Of a stretch of DNA of 64,000 nucleotides, positions 62,401 to 64,000 are shown piece by piece. Below the pieces are notes generated by a model, which saw nothing but the letters and a program-made list of their open reading frames with translations, did no database searches and was not told the DNA's origin. A program made the translations under genes and the position numbers. Within the stretch, counting starts at the first letter, position 1; every line of letters starts with the position of its first letter. The stretch is from assembly GCA_030268105.1 (NCBI GenBank), contig BSDZ01000011.1, positions 3,137,001 to 3,201,000 on the forward strand, in the 5' to 3' direction. This DNA is from Volvox africanus. Its lineage: Eukaryota > Chlorophyta > Chlorophyceae > Chlamydomonadales > Volvocaceae.

Positions 62401-63978
62401 CAGTGAAGGGGTTAATGATGGCATTGCCCAACACACTGTCCTTGAACGCCTCGTCCTGCATGACAGCAGAAACATTAACATGAACATGGGCGTAGGTGTG
62501 AGCGGGAACATGCGTTTGTGGTTGCAGGGAGGGTGGTGTGGAGCCGGGGACGGAGCCGCGAATGTGCCCGAAGCCGAAGAGTTGCGTTGAGAAACAGAAT
62601 AAGATATCAGATAATGATGATGATGATGATGATGGGGTGTGAGCCACCGTTCTCGCTCTGCCTGCCATGTGACACTGCCATGTGCGGTGTTATGCAGCAC
62701 TCCCATGACGGCCACTCTCTCCAAATGTGCCGTGAGGTGGAGTACTGGTGCACACTAAAACACGCCGTATCAGCGGACAGCTTCCCGGACGCACCTCCAG
62801 CTTATCGTCTCTTGACTCCTGAATCATGAGCTCCCGCGTGCGGGCATCCAGGGGGTTCTCGCTGCTGTCCGTGGCGTCGTTCCAGCCCAGCCCCAGGTCG
62901 CCGTCCGTATCTACTCCCTGGAGCATTTCCACGCTGAGGAGCGCGGGAAGGAGGGACGGACGGTGTGGTGGTGGCAAGGGTGTTGGTTGTCATGGTGTTG
63001 GTGGTGTTGGTGTTGGTGGTGGGAGGGCGGGAGGAGGGAAATGGGGCGGAAAGGGGTCGTAGGTCGGGTTTCGGAGCAAGGGTATGGGGAAATCAGAACG
63101 CATCCCAAGTCTCCCACCAGGATGAGGAGAAAATAAACTTGTAACCAGAGAGCTCATGATCCAGGAGCTGCGGTGAAGTCGTCCAGAATCCAGATCAATT
63201 CCCCCCTTCCCCCGCATTGGCTGCCACTCTCCTCCCAGACGAACGCTGTCCCCACCCCAGGCCTGACTAGACATCAGACATCCCCACCTCCTCCTGTCGG
63301 CTCCCCAACCAGCTTCCAGCGCCAACCCGGGGGCCACACACATCCCGACGCGTACGGACACTGAAATACCCAAACGAAGGGAAAACCGAAGGGCCTTCAC
63401 ACCCCGTGAGGCCGGATATATCCATACACACATCGTACAAGTGCTGTGTATTCAGATCCCGCATGGGCCCCAGGGTAACGTGCCCAGCCTTCCCCTCCCC
63501 CCGCCCTCCCTCTCCCCCCGCCCTCCCTCTCCCCCCGCCCTCCCTCTCCCCCCACCCCCCGTCTTCCCCTGCCCCCCCTCTTCCCCTGCCCCCCTTCTTC
63601 CCCTGCCCCCCCTCTTCCCCTACCCCCCTTTTTCCCCTGCCCCCCCTCTTCCCCTGCCCCCCTTCTTCTCCTGCCCCCCCTCTACCCCCGCCCTCTCTCT
63701 CCCCCTGCCCCCCCTCTTCCCCTGCCCCCCTTTTTCCCCTGCCCCCCTCTTCCCCTGCCCCCCCTCTACCCCCGCCCTCCCTCTCCCCCTGCCCCCCCTC
63801 TTCCCCTGCCCCCCTTCTTCCCCTGGCCCCACCTGTCGAAATCTGTATCAGATCCGAACTCCCCGAGTGCAGCTCGGACACGGCCCTTGTCGTCCTCGTA
63901 GTAGTACGACCCGAAGCGGCCCGGGTTGCGGGCCTGCACCCGCTCAATGATGCCGACCAACCGATCAAGAGCCCTGGG
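59467..63978 (-). CDS. Unidentified multi-exon gene, 5' end beyond the window
   Basis: At least nine minus-strand exons carry non-repetitive, charged sequence typical of a real protein. In order they show 'NPGRFGSYYYEDDKGRVRAA' (63978-63831), 'MLQGVDTDGDLGLGWNDA' (62930), 'DEAFKDSVLGNAIINPFTGK' (62455), 'LDLKTYLDGKERHHNDLVA' (62170), 'ESEEARLARLYDKAGVTKG' (61750), 'NPDLRWRQLLEEDEDVL' (61255), 'WRFKPYGEVTIRMAQDANG' (60500), 'NYAAVYRMYNFDWDPEPG' (60120) and a final exon from 59784 to the TAG at 59467. Introns have GT-AG borders (ACAG|GTGGGG, CCTACAG|GCTC). No family was recognised: there are no membrane spans, nucleotide-binding loops or zinc motifs. The acidic, helical sequence suggests a soluble structural protein. 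The partner or pathway is unknown. Confidence 0.68.
62613..62635. repeat. (ATG/TGA)n microsatellite
   Basis: Seven or more consecutive TGA trinucleotides, in an intron of the unidentified minus-strand gene. Confidence 0.88.
63486..63830. repeat. C-rich (G-rich on the sense strand) minisatellite tract
   Basis: About 345 bp of imperfect units such as CCCCTGCCCCCCCTCTT and CCCCGCCCTCCCTCT, almost purely pyrimidine. It lies in the first visible intron of the minus-strand gene, starting immediately after its donor, so the transcript is G-rich (GGGG runs separated by a few bases). Confidence 0.93.
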
Positions 63979-64000
63979 TGGTTGGCAGGTGGTTGGCAGG

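Overview
The window is nuclear DNA from a volvocine green alga (Volvox/Chlamydomonas relatives). The reasons are dense short GT-AG introns, Ala/Ser/Gly/Gln-rich low-complexity proteins, plant-type sequences in the conserved genes, and retroelements of the two kinds first described from Volvox (PAT/Kangaroo-like tyrosine-recombinase elements and an Osser-like Copia element). No bacterial operons, CRISPR arrays, rRNAs or convincing tRNAs were seen. Gene calls below are hand-built exon chains: conserved exons are firm, while exon edges in low-complexity genes are tentative.

Layout. 0.1-5.7 kb (-): GLE1, the mRNA-export factor, apparently complete. 7.7-11.2 kb (-): a TKL/Raf-like protein kinase with all catalytic motifs. 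14.0-18.1+ kb (-): a large low-complexity protein of unknown function. 19.3-24.6 kb (+): a membrane-anchored protein joining a DUF4347-like domain to four EF-hands. 24.6-26.2 kb: non-coding DNA with small repeats. 26.2-37.7 kb: a three-layer nest of retrotransposons. 37.7-40.1 kb: AT-rich DNA with no clear gene. 40.1-48.9 kb (-): the TFIIH helicase XPB, with an unusual N-terminal extension of nearly 480 residues. 49.9-58.4 kb (+): a long coiled-coil protein with polyglutamine and cysteine-rich stretches. 59.5-64 kb (-): a conserved-looking but unidentified multi-exon gene that runs off the window.

The most informative region is the nest. Element 1 (PAT-like) is interrupted at an exact codon boundary in its RNase H region by element 2, without a target duplication. 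Element 2 shows the full split-direct-repeat architecture A1 - ORFs - B1/A2 - B2. Inside element 2 sits an antisense Copia element with two identical 127-bp LTRs. It has no matching target duplication, and the DIRS RNase H region that should be there is missing. Each reverse transcriptase layer carries its own defects: YLDE in element 1; a motif A Asp-to-His change and a palindromic rearrangement in element 2; two frameshifts and a nonsense codon in Copia. The tyrosine recombinase of element 2 is still open.

The host genes do not form a pathway. XPB (transcription and repair) and the coiled-coil gene are divergent and share about 0.94 kb of upstream DNA. The DUF4347/EF-hand gene and the low-complexity gene are also divergent.
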